Assembly (NCBI GenBank): GCA_964543235.1
Contig: CAZIXE010000079.1
Location: 1-15,259 of the forward strand
From: JANMMJ01 sp964543235
GTDB lineage: Bacteria > Pseudomonadota > Alphaproteobacteria > Rhizobiales > Aestuariivirgaceae
Direction of reading: 5' to 3'
DNA: 15,259 nt
Both the position numbers and the translations under genes were made by a program. Positions 13,814 through 15,259 of this stretch are shown here, piece after piece; position 1 is the first letter of the stretch; every line of letters starts with the position of its first letter. A model generated the notes under the pieces. That model worked only from the letters and a program-made list of their open reading frames with translations, did not search any database and was not told where the DNA came from.

Positions 13814-14874
13814 AGAAAATCAGGGTACTCGTCGTCGGGCTGGGAAACATGGGGCTGAGCCACGCCCGAGCCTACAAGCGCATCAAGGGTTTCGAGATCG
13901 TCGGCCTGTGCAGCCGCAGCATTAATTCCGCCCACCATATCGCCAGGGAGTTCCCAAAAGCTCAGCTTTATGACGATTTCGAAAGAGCGTTGAGGCAATC
14001 AAGGCCCGACGCCGTTTCGATCAACACCTGGCCCGACACGCATGCGGCCTATGCCAGAATGGCACTGCAAGCCGGCTGTCACGTCTTCATTGAGAAGCCA
14101 CTGGCTGAATCCGTTGCAGAGGCCGAAGAGATCGTGGCCATGGCCAAGTCTGCGCGGCGCAAGCTGGTTGTCGGCTACATTCTCCGCGTTCACCCGTCCT
14201 GGACCCGCTTCGTCGAAATCGGCAGAACGCTCGGCAAGCCGCTGGTCATGCGCATGAACTTGAACCAGCAGTCGTCAGGTGCCCAGTGGCAGGTCCACAA
14301 GCACCTGATGAACTCGATCTCGCCCATCGTTGACTGTGGCGTTCATTACGTCGACGTGATGTGCCAGGTGACGGGTGCACGGCCGGTTAGTGTGCACGCC
14401 GTCGGCGCCAGACTGTCGCAGGAAGTTCATGAGCGGATGTATAACTACGGACATCTGCACGTAACGTTCGAAGATGGTTCGGTCGGATGGTATGAGGCGG
14501 GTTGGGGTCCCATGATGAGCGAGACGGCCTTCTTCGTGAAGGACATGATCGGACCCAAAGGCTGCGTATCGATTGTCATGGAAGAGTCGAAGATCGCCTC
14601 TGCCGATGTCGACAGCCACACCCGCACCAACGCCCTCCGGCTGCATCATGCCATGTTGAAGCCGGACGGCACCTTTGCATCGCCTGACGAGATAATTCGC
14701 ACTGATGACGAGCCGGACCATCAGGAGCTGTGCAATCGGGAACAGCGCCTTTTCCTCGACGCCATCACCAGGGACCTCGACGTCTCAGCGCATTTGGCCG
14801 ACGCCATAAACTCCCTGCGGATCGTGCTCGCGGCTGACCAGAGTGTCCGCACCGGAGAGGTCGTACGGCTCTGA
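13810..14874 (+). CDS. Gfo/Idh/MocA-family NAD(P)-dependent oxidoreductase
   Basis: 354 residues from ATG 13810, which overlaps the nagA stop. An in-frame ATG at 13795 would add five residues before the Rossmann strand and is less likely. The N-terminal Rossmann fold has VVGLGNMGLSHARAY (G10, G12, G15). The family motif EKPLAES gives catalytic Lys96, and DCGVHYVD (175-182) gives the Asp and His of the active site. The remaining C-terminal domain is the expected beta-sheet region. Members oxidise or reduce sugars, inositols, anhydro-sugars or sugar-nucleotides, so the substrate cannot be named. Its place right after nagA suggests an amino sugar, anhydro-amino sugar or related cell-wall derivative (inference). 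The next gene starts one base after its stop. Confidence 0.92.
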   Translation: MKKIRVLVVGLGNMGLSHARAYKRIKGFEIVGLCSRSINSAHHIAREFPKAQLYDDFERALRQSRPDAVSINTWPDTHAAYARMALQAGCHVFIEKPLAESVAEAEEIVAMAKSARRKLVVGYILRVHPSWTRFVEIGRTLGKPLVMRMNLNQQSSGAQWQVHKHLMNSISPIVDCGVHYVDVMCQVTGARPVSVHAVGARLSQEVHERMYNYGHLHVTFEDGSVGWYEAGWGPMMSETAFFVKDMIGPKGCVSIVMEESKIASADVDSHTRTNALRLHHAMLKPDGTFASPDEIIRTDDEPDHQELCNREQRLFLDAITRDLDVSAHLADAINSLRIVLAADQSVRTGEVVRL

Positions 14875-14875
14875 C

Positions 14876-15259
14876 ATGGCGCTGCGGCTCTCAGGTTCCG
14901 TCTGTGACGCCGCCGGAAGCGTGAACGAAGACTGCGCAGGCTTTCTCGGTGCTCCCGAAGATATCGAGGCAGCCTGGGTTCTCGACGGCGTGACGGGCAT
15001 CAACCGCCACCGGCTCTACGATGCAGGCTCCGACGCCCAATGGCTCGTGAAAGCGGTGGACACCGCATTGCGCCGCCTGCTCACCGAGCCGGCACCTTTG
15101 CCCGTCATCCTCGGTGCGCTCGTCGATCAACTCGCCACCATGGCCAAGCCGGTTCGGGATCCCTCGTTTGATCCACCCGCCTGCTGCCTGCTCCTCGTCC
15201 GGCAGGAAGGCTTCGTAGAGGGCCCCGGCCGAGTGGGTCGACAAGTTGTCTTGGACGAC
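14876..15259 (+). CDS. PP2C-like (PPM family) phosphatase domain protein, 3' partial
   Basis: The frame is open from ATG 14876 to the end of the window (128 codons, no stop), starting one base after the oxidoreductase TGA. The N terminus reads SGSVCDAAGSVNEDCAGFLG and then AAWVLDGVTGI. NED (17-19) and DG (37-38) fit the first two metal-binding motifs of PP2C-type Ser/Thr phosphatases (usually NED and DGHGG), and PPACCLLLVR may correspond to the later P-x-C-T-like strand. The match is partial because the window ends before the C-terminal metal ligands. The GGAGAGG ahead of it is about 16 nt away, so translation is probably coupled to the upstream gene. No transmembrane or kinase-like domain is visible. 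The role in an amino-sugar operon is unknown; regulatory dephosphorylation or a small-molecule phosphatase are both open. Confidence 0.65.
   Translation, partial: MALRLSGSVCDAAGSVNEDCAGFLGAPEDIEAAWVLDGVTGINRHRLYDAGSDAQWLVKAVDTALRRLLTEPAPLPVILGALVDQLATMAKPVRDPSFDPPACCLLLVRQEGFVEGPGRVGRQVVLDD

Noticed and set aside
1..15259. Mobile elements, CRISPR arrays, tRNA or rRNA genes
   Set aside because: No transposase or integrase frame, terminal inverted repeats, regularly spaced repeats, or RNA gene signatures were seen. The gene order is continuous and consistent with chromosomal operons.

Overview
The window is GC-rich bacterial DNA with dense, overlapping operons. It holds two complete binding-protein-dependent carbohydrate ABC importers and a full amino-sugar degradation pathway. 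The gene content (MalK/UgpC-type sugar importers, a BadF-type kinase, a SIS-type deaminase, a Gfo/Idh oxidoreductase) suggests an alphaproteobacterium of the Hyphomicrobiales/Rhizobiales type. That placement is inferred from gene style and composition, not from a marker gene. I see no RNA gene, mobile element, integrase or CRISPR array.

Layout. (1) Positions 1-4456, plus strand: a sugar ABC importer of unknown substrate, made of a 5'-truncated solute-binding protein, two permeases, an ATPase with an atypical signature motif, and a translationally coupled 148-residue four-helix membrane protein. A 67-residue hypothetical gene (4577-4780) follows. (2) Positions 4777-9905, minus strand: an operon transcribed leftward, in the order MurQ-like etherase, solute-binding protein, MalF-type permease, MalG-type permease, MalK/UgpC-type ATPase. 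It converges on region 1, and the two facing genes share one CTAG palindrome as their stop codons. (3) Positions 9906-10030: an AT-rich divergent control region with two mirrored copies of a 17-bp motif, one beside each start codon. (4) Positions 10031-15259, plus strand: BadF/NAGK-type kinase, GntR/UTRA regulator, SIS-domain sugar-phosphate deaminase, NagA deacetylase, Gfo/Idh/MocA oxidoreductase, and the start of a PP2C-like phosphatase. Every junction overlaps or has a 1-nt gap.

How it works together (inference from families and context): the minus-strand ABC importer would bring in an amino sugar, probably MurNAc and/or GlcNAc or a small cell-wall or chitin fragment. The kinase would phosphorylate it, the MurQ-like enzyme would remove the lactyl ether from MurNAc-6-P, NagA would deacetylate GlcNAc-6-P, and the SIS protein would deaminate GlcN-6-P to fructose-6-P. 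The GntR protein is the obvious candidate to bind the mirrored motif and control both arms. The most notable points are an ABC importer, not a PTS, tied to murQ; the mirrored operator/promoter pair with apparently leaderless starts; a hairpin/pseudoknot candidate over the permease ribosome binding site; and the unexplained oxidoreductase and phosphatase genes at the end of the amino-sugar operon.
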